Source: Gyromitra esculenta
Taxonomy: Eukaryota > Ascomycota > Pezizomycetes > Pezizales > Discinaceae
Direction of reading: 5' to 3'
Assembly: GCA_038503075.1 (NCBI GenBank)
Contig: JBCAML010000008.1
Location: 1,364,001 to 1,428,000, forward strand
Length of the DNA stretch: 64,000 bases
Numbering within the stretch: position 1 is the stretch's first letter; each line of letters starts with the position of its first letter. Both the position numbers and the translations under genes were made by a program. A model generated the notes under the pieces. The model was not told the DNA's origin. It searched no databases and saw only the letters and a program-made list of their open reading frames with translations. Positions 10,506-21,508 of the stretch are shown piece by piece.

Positions 10506-12406
10506 TCAACGTTGAATACTCACAGGAATAAATAAGTAAGGAACCTGTCTCTTATATTCGTCCCAGTCGGCTCCATACTTCTTGGCACAGCGTTCAGTAT
10601 CCCTCCATGCGCGATGAAGAATCATGGTGATGAAAAAACAAGGCAAAAACCAGGGGATAGGGCTGCTAAAGCCGCAGATGAGGCCCCAGGATGACATCTG
10701 GGTAAAGTCGGCGGTGTAATGAACCTTGCGAGCCAATCCGTCTACAGAAAGATAGTCAGGAAATGAATTCAAAGGAATAAGTATTGGAGAAAAACTCACA
10801 CCATCCACTAGTAAGAAGAGTTCCCCCGTTCTTGCATTTGATGAAAGTCGGGTTCTTAATCGTCTGCCAAGGTAATTGAGGGAAAGTTTTTCTAGTAATC
10901 AGGGTTCCCTTCTCCATTTGCCTAAAGCGGTTCTTTTGGCTGTTTTTTTTATTGTATTAGAAATTGGACCGGGATACGGGGTAGGCGCGCTTGCTCACCT
11001 ATTACAGGTATCAAAGACATAGTACGCAGTTAGGAGCATGGTAAAAATCCCAACGTTGGTAGCAATCGACCATTGGTAAACATCCGGGGCATGGTTGACG
11101 AGATAAAGGGTGCCATGGCAATAAGTCATGGGTACACCAGCCATATTCCAGAAGATGAGCATATATCCCCATTTTTCGTGAGACATATCGAAAGTTGTGA
11201 CAATGAGCTCCTCACCCTTGGCGCAAGCATTGGCATACAGCCAATGTGCCAAAACGAAAAAGGCGACCTGAGGCGTGACATAACCATAGGTATCGTACTG
11301 TTTCACAGCGGCGGCAGAGGACAGCAGGAAGAGAATAAACCACGGCAAGCGGACTTCGAGGAACATCTTAAGATCCATTATGCCGAAAATACGAGGGTTC
11401 AGCTCAGCACCCATGAAGAAATCGTAAACGAAACTGCCAGTCATCGCATGTTGAGTTCCCCTCAATAGGCAACTGAAATAGGCGATAAAGCTAACGGAAA
11501 TTCCAGACAAGATCGAAACACTCAATAGCGGGCCGAACTCATCAATCAAGGTGGTGATTGGGAAAATACCAGTCATGTGCAGGGCAGCAGCGGTGGCAAG
11601 TGTAAAGTAAAATGACCATACTGCATTGCAGTAGTAATCGAGACGCAAGTTATCCCTGTGGGCAATGGGATTGCCCTTAGCCCAAACACCGGGAAGGGTG
11701 ATATAAAGGATGCTTTGGTAGGAAAGGAAAACCCAGTAAATAGTCCAAGCTTTAAGACTAGGAAAGGCAGACTGCAACCAAAATTAGCAAAGTTCATGCA
11801 ATATAACACGCTGATAAGGAACAGTACTTCATAAGCCATGTAGCAAAGATTCTCTACAAAGTCTCCAATGGATTCCCCAGCTTTTGGAAATGGCAATTGA
11901 GCATTGTAGTATTTCTGACCAACCCATAAATACCACATAAGTATCGGGAAGAAAACCATCACGAAGCCGGTTCCCAACGCTCCTCCAAATTCGAATTCCC
12001 CGCTGTCATCAATCCTATGATCAGGATTCTTGGGTTTTCCATTGCTATGAGATCCATTTCCGTTGGCAGCCTTGGCACCATCAACACCGTTGCCGGTTAC
12101 GCCGTTGGCAGGCTTCCGCTCCTTCAGTTCACCATCCATCGTGGCTTCGACAGGTTCAATCTTGATCGAGGGCTCAGGGCTCTGGGTGGTTGCCACGGAG
12201 CGTCGAGATTGCCGGATAGGAGGAGTCTCTACAAAGCCCGGGTTATCGGGTTTTCTGCTACCTTGTGAGCGGTTACAAAGTAATAGACGACCGAGGAAGA
12301 ATCGGAGGAAGACTATAAACAGGGCTGTGACTATATGTACCTTGGTGTTTTTCCTGTCTGGGAACGCGTCACAGAGACCATTGCGGGCAACAGCTGACGG
12401 GGACAA
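10506..12406 (-). CDS. ERG4: Delta(24(24(1)))-sterol reductase (ergosterol biosynthesis, last step)
   Basis: Minus-strand exons 12406-11828, 11771-10999, 10939-10800 and 10741-10506 give about 575 aa. The enzyme reduces the C-24(28) double bond to form ergosterol in the ER membrane. Family signatures are present: many membrane helices ([38 protein letters not shown]), the sterol-reductase motif [19 protein letters not shown] and the C-terminal [14 protein letters not shown] block. The first ~110 residues are polar and low complexity ([19 protein letters not shown]), as in other filamentous fungi, but the stretch around residues 25-45 is oddly hydrophobic and could be an unrecognised intron. 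Family members usually end FIPY-V-aromatic. Here the ORF runs through a perfect donor (CCT|GTGAGT) to give VSIQR, so a short terminal exon downstream may have been missed. Confidence 0.95.
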
Positions 12407-15400
12407 GCCAAAGTTTAAATAGCAAATTTTGAGCGTGGTTTGATGAAGAAAGGGTCTGAAAGGAGAGCAGCGTATGAGAGTGCAAACTAACTCTGGCGAG
12501 CGTATTCGTACCAGGCGGCGTTAACCGGAAATCGGGCCAGATCGTGGGGACAGATGAGGCTTGGCCTGGTAATTTTGCGTCTATTTTGCGTGTTATGATT
12601 TGCCAATTACTTCAATTCGTGCACCAGGATTGCTGAACCCACAACGATCATCAGGGAGGCAAATTCGAGTCTTTTCCGGGGACACTCCCCCTTTCCAGGT
12701 ACCGACTGAGCCGCATCCAAGTGCCAAGCCACACAACTCAAGAACGAAACCTTGTGTTCATCGCAGCTTGTCCCATCTGCGTCTATGACGCCCATGAATC
12801 CTCAAAAGGGAGAAAAGAGTGCTCTTGTCTCCTTAAGTGGTACCCCTACTGCATATATCAGTTGCCAATCTTAAATTACCTGTGTCACCGTCCCAAGTCA
12901 GTTATGTAACCATCCCCATAGCCAACTGCATTGATTTGTCTAAGACCAGCACCTCGCGTGCCTCTAATGCACTTTTTACGGTAATGAGCGCCCTTCAGCT
13001 GAAGGTTTACATTAGGGAGACATCTTCCCTCAGAGCAAATCTTGAGCTTGGATTACGAAAGGCAGTCTCAATTCCCAACTGTGGCACCAACTCCCCCATG
13101 TTAACCTCTGGTGAGGCACAAACACCCAACCAAGGAGCTTATGCCAGACGGCGGCTCTAAGTTCGCGCGTAGTTGACCAATCTACCGCCAATGAATCCGA
13201 TATCAAAGCTACTTGCGTCTACTGTGAGCATGCGTGTTGTTGTTTAGTTTGATTCTTCTATCTTCTTGAGATGCTTGTTTATACTGCAAAAAACGTACAA
13301 CACTACAGTTTACATGCATGTACAGGTATGACCAAAGTCTAATACTCATTTTCATCTATGATTCCCGTGTACGAATACGCCTAGTAAGTAGTCAATCACA
13401 GACTGCAGCGCATTTTACCACCGAGGATGGTCAGCAATAATATTTCAGTCAGTTTTGACGTGGTGCTTTCTATCTAAACCCGCTTAAATAGCAGTGGCCA
13501 TGCATACAACTAATTGCTTTAAATTATAGAGCGTGAAATTATTGTAGTGCGGTACCGCGGCTGCTGGTCTATGTGGGGATCCGGAGAGTAGTAGTTAATC
13601 CAGTACTCGAATTGATTATCTACAGCTCTGGGTCACAAGGACCCCTAGACCAGCGGTCACTTTCTTGAACCGGGATACATGTAGGCAGCATTTTACCTTT
13701 ACCCAAGTGTGGAGAAACATCCAACTCAACCCAGCGGCAGCCATAGAGAGGGACCACTTGATCAATTAATTCTATCTAGTTTTAGATGTTATTTCAAAAA
13801 AATTTAAATTCTAATTTAAATTTATCCCGAACAGTTATATAGATATTCAAGTCCTAGTAAATTAGCCGTTCTTGATCTCAAATCTGCCTCTGGCCGCCGC
13901 ATCCACGGCAAAAATAAAATTATGTTTTGTATTGTATTTCGAACACTGCAGTGCTTGCGCAATCGCAGTTTTAAAGACACTTTGTTATCACTTATATACA
14001 TTCTCTCGTCTATGCGGCGGCAAGTCCCCTAACACTGATAGGAAGGGGCAATCGTCTCCATAACAGGACCGCCGGCGAGTCGTGTATATAACGACAGGGA
14101 TTTAACGTCGGCCCTGCTAAGTCCCGATCTCTTGGCATTTTAAGATTCTTACCACCTCCGACCCCGCATATTACGTGTGCATACTCCCACCTTGTGCTTT
14201 GTGCTTAGGTAATTCTTGCTCCCCAATCGAACTAACACATCAAATTTCTAACGCCTGTGTGCATGGTCAGGCGTATTTTTGAGCCAAATTCCGCATCAGG
14301 TTATAACCAGAGCAATTTAGCCCAGCTATCTTCCATGGCCCTCGGGTGTTGCTTCTCTCCTCCAATTTCTAGGGCTGGATTAGAATCATGAATTATCACT
14401 CGGTGTCCGTTCGAGTGTGGTTGCTGAATATAGTGAATATATATTGTATCTGCGCAACGCAGTGAAGAAGAGAAGAGAAAAGAGAAACGAAGGATGGACA
14501 CAGGGCTCCATACATACCCCCAATGAAGTCATAAAATCTGTACTATAGGTGAGCGTACATGTAGCTATCGCAAGATTTATCTATGAGCCTTAGGTATTGG
14601 TGAAATAAGCGCTCTTTGGGTTCTATGCCCTTTTATTAAGGTCAACTCATCAAAGGTATCTAAATATTCGGGCGACGATTGTAATATCTATATCATACTC
14701 TAGTATAGAAATGGAGTGGAATCTTGGTTGACGTTTTTCCTGCATGTAATGTTGGCTGTCATCTGCTGTGGCTACTGTGATAGGAGCCACGCCAATCAAG
14801 TCATCGAGTGATATCTCATGCCTGGACTTATCAATTGGATATCATGAGGTGGAAATAATCGAAGAGAATAACCCTAGAAACAGTTGAAACCTGTACAGAG
14901 TTTCTTTTTCGGCGATGTGGCTGCTTTCTAGACTGCCACGATGCATTGTGGCATACACTAACGTCTATTTAGACTTTTCAGCCGCAACGCCTTTCCCGCA
15001 CAAGCTTACCAGGTTTTGTTTGAGGGTCTTCGATTCTTCGTGTCGTATCGAGAAACTCGCTCATGGGCCAAAGTTTTTGGGACTCCAAAGGGCTCCTGAC
15101 CTTGGCCGAATACCGAGCCGGACCCCGAAGCTATCAAGATTCTTAAATCTCGGTTCTGCAGCTTTCGGCTGTGGGCGTGGCAATGCACTAGGACAAGCCA
15201 CACTAGTTCTTGACGAACAGGAGCAAAGAAGCTGGCAACCCTTGCAGCAACCCCTGCTTTGCAAGGATGGTTGGCCAAACGATTGACGTCGTATCAGCAA
15301 ATAACCTTCTGATTTCGTTAAACCTGAGACCAGGGAGCGTCATCAGTGGAGCGGTGGCCTGCACAGCACACATACGTCAGCAAAAACATGGTGGGGGTGG

Positions 15401-16087
15401 GTTCGTTACACATGCGAAAGAACAACCCCTGCCTGGCTTGTCGCGAAACGTGTGATAGATAGATAGATAGAAAACGGCTGTGCAGAAAACATTGAAGAAT
15501 AGCATCTCTCGTTCTTGATCTTCATCTTCACTCTTGTCCTCGTATTGTACTGTCAGCACGCGTCGTCTTCCAACCTCATCCAACCCAGCCCCATTTGCGT
15601 ACGTACCCCAGAGGCTAGGCGCCTAGACCACCGATACCAAATTGCTTGATTTGTTCACTTATTGCCTAGCAGAAACCGCGCTGTCGCAACCCAGAGAGCG
15701 ATTGTGAGTGCTGTGCTTCTCTATTTTTGCGTCGCGGGATGTTCTGTTGATCTGCTGACCTCGGGATAACTTGCGTCGCACTGGCCCAGGAGTGCGCCAT
15801 TCTTAACGTAGCGGCTGCCCGTAGAATTTTTGAGAAAACATTCCCGGCCTCGATTTCCAAGGCAAGAAAATAGCTATCCATCCTTCTTCCGTCCTCTTCA
15901 TACAACCCCATCTGCCTTCTCCTGCTCCTGCTCCTCATTCTCATCTCCTTCACTTCGCAGAATTTCTTTACTGCTCGTCTCTCTATTCTTCACTCTACAT
16001 AGATAAGTGGATAGAAAGACACGAAATTTCCCAATCAAGGATCAGCTTAACTTCACAACTAGAAAAAATTCAACACCAACGGTCACC
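12407..16087. other. 3.7-kb gene-free region
   Basis: It holds the upstream flanks of ERG4 (-) and the MARVEL-like gene (+). ORFs of 60-120 codons (12837-13160, 13872-14063, 14915-15286 and its antisense partners, 15666-15953) lack family features and convincing splice partners. TACATGTA palindromes lie at 13676 and 14556, and a (GATA)n microsatellite at 15454-15470. The pyrimidine-rich 15880-16000 stretch just before the gene is probably promoter or 5' UTR. Confidence 0.5.
15454..15470. repeat. GATA tetranucleotide microsatellite
   Basis: About four consecutive GATA units in intergenic DNA, roughly 620 bp upstream of the MARVEL-like gene. Confidence 0.85.
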
Positions 16088-17097
16088 ATGGTCAACGTGA
16101 TTCTCACCCTCAGGATCGTTCAGGCGGTACTCGCCATTATTGTCCTAGGCCTCGCTGCCTATGTTGTTAACTTTTACAATAAGTTTGGGTACACTCTTGA
16201 TTCGGCTAATTTCCTAGTGTTTAACGTATGCGCATTCCTACTTTTCGTTGCCTTCCCCTCACCTCAAATTGGCCTCTGCGGCGGGGGTTCGGGCACCACG
16301 CCTTTGGGAATGAGGTGGAAAATTAAGCTTTGGTTGCTTGCATGAGGCTAACAATAGACAATGCACAGTCCATCTGGACCTTCCTGGCCTTAGGATATCT
16401 TGTGGCTACACCAATGTTCTTTCCGAATTTCCATAACCGTTGGGCGGTACTTGGAGTGGAAGCGATTACCATGGTCTTCTGGTAGGAGTCACCTCATCTT
16501 AAGTGTAGAAATAAATAAATTTGTGCTGATAATAATGAATGAATAGGTTCGCCGGATTTATTGCACTGGCCGTGGCTATCAACGGGCTTGCTTGTGTTGG
16601 CAACTTCGAGTGCGCTATCCCAGCTGCGCGCGCAGCAGCAGCTTTTGGAGCTTTTGAATGGTAAGTTGAAAGTATTCTGTCACTTGAAATTAGTAATATA
16701 GGAAAATCTAATGTGGTTTTGTAGGCTTGCTTGGTTAGCTACGCTTGTACTGGTTGTTCATGCTTTGATCCAGTACAGGAAAAGCGATCCGAGCGACGCA
16801 GGAATAGAATCAGGTATTACTGACCCAGCCGGTGCCATGGACGGCAATGCTGTTATTCCTTCTGGTACGGATGTTGAAATGATTGGTGGACCACAGTTGT
16901 TTGAAAGCAAAATCGAACACGACCAACAGCCTTCTGAGGCACCGCATTTACCGCAACTTTCAGAACTCGGAACTAGTGATGAGGTGTATCAGGATCAAAT
17001 TTATGGACATCCGCCAATTGATGGGAGTGGGACGCTTCAGATGCCGGATGTTGGCCAATATGGTGGAAATGGTACTCACTCTGAACAGCCGCGGTGA
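16088..17097 (+). CDS. MARVEL-like four-helix membrane protein, 4 exons
   Basis: Join 16088-16225, 16369-16481, 16547-16660 and 16725-17097, 245 aa. The start MVNVILTLRIVQ opens directly into a first membrane helix. Three more hydrophobic segments follow (SIWTFLALGYLVATPMFF; VEAITMVFWFAGFIALAVA; EWLAWLATLVLVVHALIQYR), and then a hydrophilic C-terminal tail of about 100 residues rich in Asp, Gly, Pro and Ser. Four helices with a Trp-rich third and fourth segment and a conserved small Cys pair (CVGNFEC) between them match the fungal MARVEL-domain group, which sits in membrane domains and cell-surface or vesicle membranes. The exon joins are supported by two Trp codons split after TG|G. The C-terminal tail is unlike anything I recognise. 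The substrate or partner is unknown. Confidence 0.85.
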
Positions 17098-18750
17098 ATG
17101 ACTTTCTATAGTTCTCTTTTTATCTGTCTGACTTTTTCTTTGACGATTTTTTTTTGTTCATGCGCGCTTTATACCAATTTCTCTGGGGGTTCGGTTTTCT
17201 TTTTATTCGTTAGGCTTGTTGGTATGATAGAATTTGCTGGCTGGCTGGCTGTACAGGTATAGTATATTCGGGTTTCTCAGAAAAATGCCTCAACGGGGCC
17301 TACACCGTTTCTTCTTTTCTTCCTTTCTTTAGTATTTTATGACCTCTTTCTTCATTGGTCTTGCGCGTTATTTCTGTATAATCCCCAAGGCTGCTTTTTC
17401 TTTCTTTCGGGTATTTACATTCCTTAATAGGCTTCTTTTTCTTTAATGAGACATCTACTTCAGGTGTCTGCACGACCGTGATCACAAACGAAAGAAAATA
17501 AGCCAAATTTCTTGGCCGCTGCTATTGATGACAACCTGATATCTAGGACAGGATATGATCATGAAATTTCAAACAACTAACTACCAACGAGTGAATGGAA
17601 CAACACATATAGCTGCAGTGATAAAAATAGTTTTGTAGATGGATAAGATGACAGTTCGTTATACGCAGTCTCAGGCACGTGCACGGATACTGAACCCGGA
17701 TTCCCCGATAACTCATTGAGTAGTTAGAAAAACCCAACTGGGTAATAGCATATACATACTTATATTTGACTTGAATAGCCGGGCGGGTTATGTAGAAGAG
17801 TACTTACATACGGCTTAGACTTCAGGATATCGTACGTCGTCATCACCGACTCTATTTTAGGATTTAAAGCTGTAAAGAGAAAGGGGATGAATATGACGGA
17901 GTTACCGCTACGTGTGCCTGTACGACAAAGGTTCGGGCTCGGGTATTTTGGACGGGAGTAGAAAGGCTTGCCGGCGAGTTGATCGAGTGCGTAGCTGTGA
18001 CGCGATCGATATACGAATATCTTAATCCTTGATTCTAAGCTATGGTAGGACTTACTGTGATAATTTTGTTGAAATAAATCCCGAAAGAAAAGATGGTAGA
18101 GAGAGAAACGGGATTACAGTGGGCACTGCATGCATGTACGAGGGGTACCGGAAAGCGATGATAGTTCAAATGCTTCCTCGATTCTCAGCAGCCACAGGAC
18201 TACATGTAGCTAGTAGGAGAAAAATTAGTATAGGGGATTATATATGTAGACTGCAGAGAATTCAAACCTAGCAAAAAAACAAAATAGGGCTTGTATTTGG
18301 TTATTATTAAAGCACTTTTAGGCGGGGGTCGATGACTCTCGCTTAACGCACATTTCTCACAAGGTAGCTACAAGCTGTGGGCTGAATGTGCCTAGCGAAT
18401 AAATGAATAAATACATGTAGTAATAACAAAGTAAAGTTGAGTATTTTATTCCATAGTATGGTTAGTCAGCTCTGTCATTAAAATATATGTTTATATTGGG
18501 CTTTGTGTTGAGGCAAAATGGGGTTTTTTACGTGTTGCAACGCCAAAATGTGCATCGCTTTCGGTATTCCACTCAACACTTGCTCCAACCGAATAAGGCA
18601 ATCTATTACCTATCCTAAATAGAATTTTATATGTAAATGTGAGAATAAAGAAACCAAACTCAGCCTACAACACCCCATAAATCTCGCTGATGCCCTTCAC
18701 TGCCATCCGAATATTGAAGTTCATCCATACTTATTTAGCCCGGAACAGTG
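17098..18750. other. intergenic with dispersed repeat copy
   Basis: The left part is the 3' flank of the MARVEL-like gene (T-rich, with a CTGG repeat near 17240). A TACATGTAGCTA motif lies at 18201 and a dispersed AT-rich repeat copy at about 18364-18450, with a further TACATGTA inside at 18412. The ORF at 18029-18271 has no recognisable feature. Confidence 0.5.
18364..18450 (+). repeat. dispersed AT-rich repeat, copy 3
   Basis: The core GGGCTGAATGTGC followed by GAATAAATGAATAAATA and then AAAGTAAAGTTGAG resembles segments at 2004-2050, 9643-9700 and, inverted, 62766-62806. Confidence 0.45.
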
Positions 18751-19539
18751 ATGGCATTCCAACAGCAACACCAAGTTGAAATAGCTGCTGCAGGGCTTAA
18801 GACTCTTTGTTTGGACTACAATCTTGATACCGGAACCCTTGAAAGTGTAAATCGCGCGGTCGCCTGTGATTGGCAAAAGGACGCTGAAGTATGTTACCCT
18901 CTTAAAACCATATACAGAGGTGCTGATTTGGTACCGAGGTATTCTGTGATGGTAGGCAAGGGATGGGGAGTAGTTGAGGACGAATCATTGACAGCCTCAT
19001 GGCCAGTAGCAGAGAGCAGCGGAAAGCGGAAAAGAGCGGTAAAGATGGATTTTGTGGAGGGCGTGAATATGGAACTAGGGGAAGGGGTCGCAACTAGCGA
19101 AGATGGGGGAAACCAGAGGAAGTGGTTGAGAGGATACTCAGTCGGGTCCGATAATCGCTTTAACAGTGCCCAAAACGATCCAGATCCAGACGAGACCCTA
19201 GAGATGGAACCGATACGCACACCGAACGCAGCCGTAAGCCTAGGTTTTTGACTGCATTTCGCAGTTTACTAACACCTCTATTAGGCTCGTTTCCCTACTA
19301 GTTTCGATAGGAAGTTAGATCATTTAGAGTTGAGGATGAGGCTGGTAGAGCGTAAAGTGCAGACTTTATACTCTTTCCAACAAGTTGGACTACGAGCTGT
19401 GCGGCCGGGCAAATCTAGGGATTCAGGGAGCAAAGCTGGAGAGAAGGTGGCTATGGAGAGTAAAAGATTCTGTGGTACGCGTGCGGTAAAACGGCAAAAG
19501 AGAAAGAACAGTACCGGTAGGGGGTTCGAATGCCTCTGA
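18751..19539 (+). CDS. hypothetical protein, 2 exons, basic C-terminus
   Basis: Join 18751-19233 and 19285-19539, 245 aa. The intron is 51 nt with GTAAGC donor, TACTAAC branch and TTAG acceptor, all near consensus, which is strong evidence for a real gene. The frame is phase 0 on both sides. The N-terminal half (MAFQQQHQVEIAAAG...) is mixed alpha/beta-like with Cys and Trp residues. The middle is acidic and low complexity (NDPDPDETLEMEPIR). The second exon holds a predicted helix (FDRKLDHLELRMRLVERK) and a Lys/Arg-rich end (RAVKRQKRKN) that could be a nuclear localisation signal. No family was recognised. It may be lineage-specific. Confidence 0.6.
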
Positions 19540-20051
19540 CTAGCTCGCAGTATTGTTAGATTAGTTTGTCTACTAGATAACTATGAACAGAACAGATAAT
19601 GTTCCGAGGCTACAAGATGTTAGTAATGTCTTTCCGGAAAGTTCCTTTATTTCAATAGATCCTCCATAGGTTCGGGCAGACAAAGAATCAAAACTCGGCG
19701 ACAGAGATGGAAGTGGAAACAGTTATCGGACCTGCGCACACGTATTAAGCGCGCCAGATTTGGCCAGAGAACCATGAAAGGCATAATTACACGTAACTAT
19801 GTGGGAATAGCGGTTGCGGATCGAGTTCATTTGTACCAAGTTCTCCATAGGTCCAAGGTAGTAATACGTCTTTTTGCCGGGATCAGATACGTGCCACCCA
19901 CCCACCACAGTAGATCAATAACTAGATAACAAAGAATCCGAGGACAAAGGCCATGACCTATAAATCCTTAGATATCCATCCTACCGTCGTAATAATCCAG
20001 TTACTAGCCAACGGAACATAATACTCATCTCTCCAGTAACTGTTCAGTGCT
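19540..20051. other. intergenic, no gene seen
   Basis: Flank between two plus-strand hypothetical genes. One 61-codon minus ORF (19723-19908) has no support. Confidence 0.6.
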
Positions 20052-20899
20052 ATGAAAACAAAATCCAAAATGCCTCGCAACGAGAAGGCTCGAGGTCGAC
20101 AGAGGAAATCAGAGTCTAGATTTAGACATCGAGAAAATGAAATTGAGAAAATTGCTCCTGTAGCTACCTACGAAGAAAGGACAGAGACAAGGGAGAAAAA
20201 GTCTGTTGGGAAGGAGGAGGAGGGACACACCGAGGAAGGGCAAGAGAAAGAAAAAGAACCAGAGGAAGCCCAAGTGGAAGGAGAAGAACAAGAGGAAGAG
20301 CTGGCCGAAGAGCTGGCAGAGGATGAAGAGCTGGCAGAGGATGAAGAGCGGGCAGAGGATGAAGAGCTGGCAAAGGATGAAGAGCAAGCTAAAGATGAAG
20401 ATGAAGAGGAAGAGGAAGAGGAAGATGAAAAGGAAGAGGAAGAGGAAGAGGAAGAGGAAAAGGAAGAACAGGTTGAAAACAAGGAGCAGGTCGAAGAGCA
20501 AGTGGAGGAGGGAGAGGCTGAAGAGCAGTACAGTGAACAAACCGAGGAGTCAACCGAAGATGAAGAGCAAAACGAAGATGAGAATCGAGATCATGGCGAC
20601 GGTGAAGATCGAGGTCAAATTGAAGCGCAAGATGAAGATGAATTATCTACTATACCAGACACGGAAGAGTACCAGAAAGCGCGCACACATGAAGATGATT
20701 CGGTATGCTTCCCCCCCACATAACCATACCTATGACATGGATTTCAGTTAACATGATGTTGCAGGCCGTTGTGAATTTGTCTCATTCGGATCTGGAAACT
20801 CCACGCAAGACAACCGCCAACGGCAAGAGAGCAAGGTCACCAGCGCCGCCAGAGGCACCAATTGCCAAGAAAGTTTGTTTGATGAACGATACCCGCTGA
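20052..20899 (+). CDS. Glu-rich repeat protein (hypothetical), 2 exons
   Basis: Join 20052-20702 and 20765-20899, 261 aa. The intron has GTATGC donor and GCAG acceptor and keeps phase 0. Residues ~1-45 are basic (MKTKSKMPRNEKARGRQRK). Residues ~50-210 are almost all Glu, Asp, Lys and Gln. They include a tandem array of a six-residue unit (ELAEDE / ERAEDE / ELAKDE), encoded by near-identical 18-bp units at about 20300-20390, and a pure GAAGAGGAA-type run near 20400-20470. The C-terminus turns basic and Pro-rich (KRARSPAPPEAPIAKKVCL), resembling a nuclear signal. No enzymatic domain is present. All plus frames and the reverse strand stay open because of the GA-repeat. Possibly a nuclear acidic protein; function unknown. 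Confidence 0.55.
20300..20470 (+). repeat. coding GA-rich minisatellite
   Basis: Four or more tandem 18-bp units of the type GAGCTGGCAGAGGATGAA run into shorter GAGGAA repeats, all within the Glu-rich ORF. Such arrays are prone to length change. Confidence 0.85.
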
Positions 20900-21508
20900 A
20901 GGTAGCGATATGATGACTATATGTAAAGACACAATCGGAAGGAATGAAAATAAGTCTGAAAGCACAGGAGCTAAATGTATATCTGTATTATCTTAGGGGA
21001 GGGTTTGGGATGCCTCGATTGACACTGGAGTCGATATATATGTCGATAATTTGATAGGAGAGGCCTTAGCAGATTTTCAAATGCTACATGTAGATAACTC
21101 TCCTCATAGGATAAATATAAATGAATAAAAGAACGAAGAACGCCAGTCGCGGATCACATGCAATGGGTGATATCCTGTGAAGAGGAGTGTGGTGCACGTG
21201 CCACCCTTGGCAGTCTCTTGGCGTTACCAGTCTGCCATCATCTTCCCTGGTACTGGATCGGTTGCAGACACCAAATGCGATAAATTGGTAAATTCACTCT
21301 GATATCACCCCCAATAAGTTTTTCTACATAGAACCAATTCACCCCGCAAGCTCTCTCATATCCTCTCATAGACGTGTCTAGCGCAGAAGTGTAACCGGGT
21401 GTGCGGTTGTTTTTATCGAGCGCGTGATCGTGAACAAGTATTGTGTACGTAGCCCGCAATTTCCCATTTTATCGGATGCTAGGTTAGGTACATGTAGCTA
21501 ACACCCCC
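20900..21508. other. intergenic with two TACATGTA palindromes
   Basis: No gene seen. TACATGTA occurs at 21085 and at 21489, the latter extended to TACATGTAGCTA and 20 bp upstream of the CDC1/TED1-type start. Confidence 0.6.

Noticed and set aside
13553..13567. 15-nt match on the minus strand to the universal 530-region of small-subunit rRNA
   Set aside because: The flanking bases do not match nuclear or mitochondrial rRNA beyond the 15 nt, so this is most likely chance.
14915..15300. Overlapping plus and minus ORFs of 79-123 codons
   Set aside because: All frames are open on both strands with no coding signature or family match.
12407..16087. Secondary-metabolite or mobile-element island
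   Set aside because: No synthase, transporter, regulator, transposase or terminal repeats found.
20206..20751. Second-frame 181-codon Lys/Arg-rich ORF and reverse-strand Ser- or Leu/Phe-rich ORFs
   Set aside because: Shadows of the GA-repeat in the Glu-rich gene.
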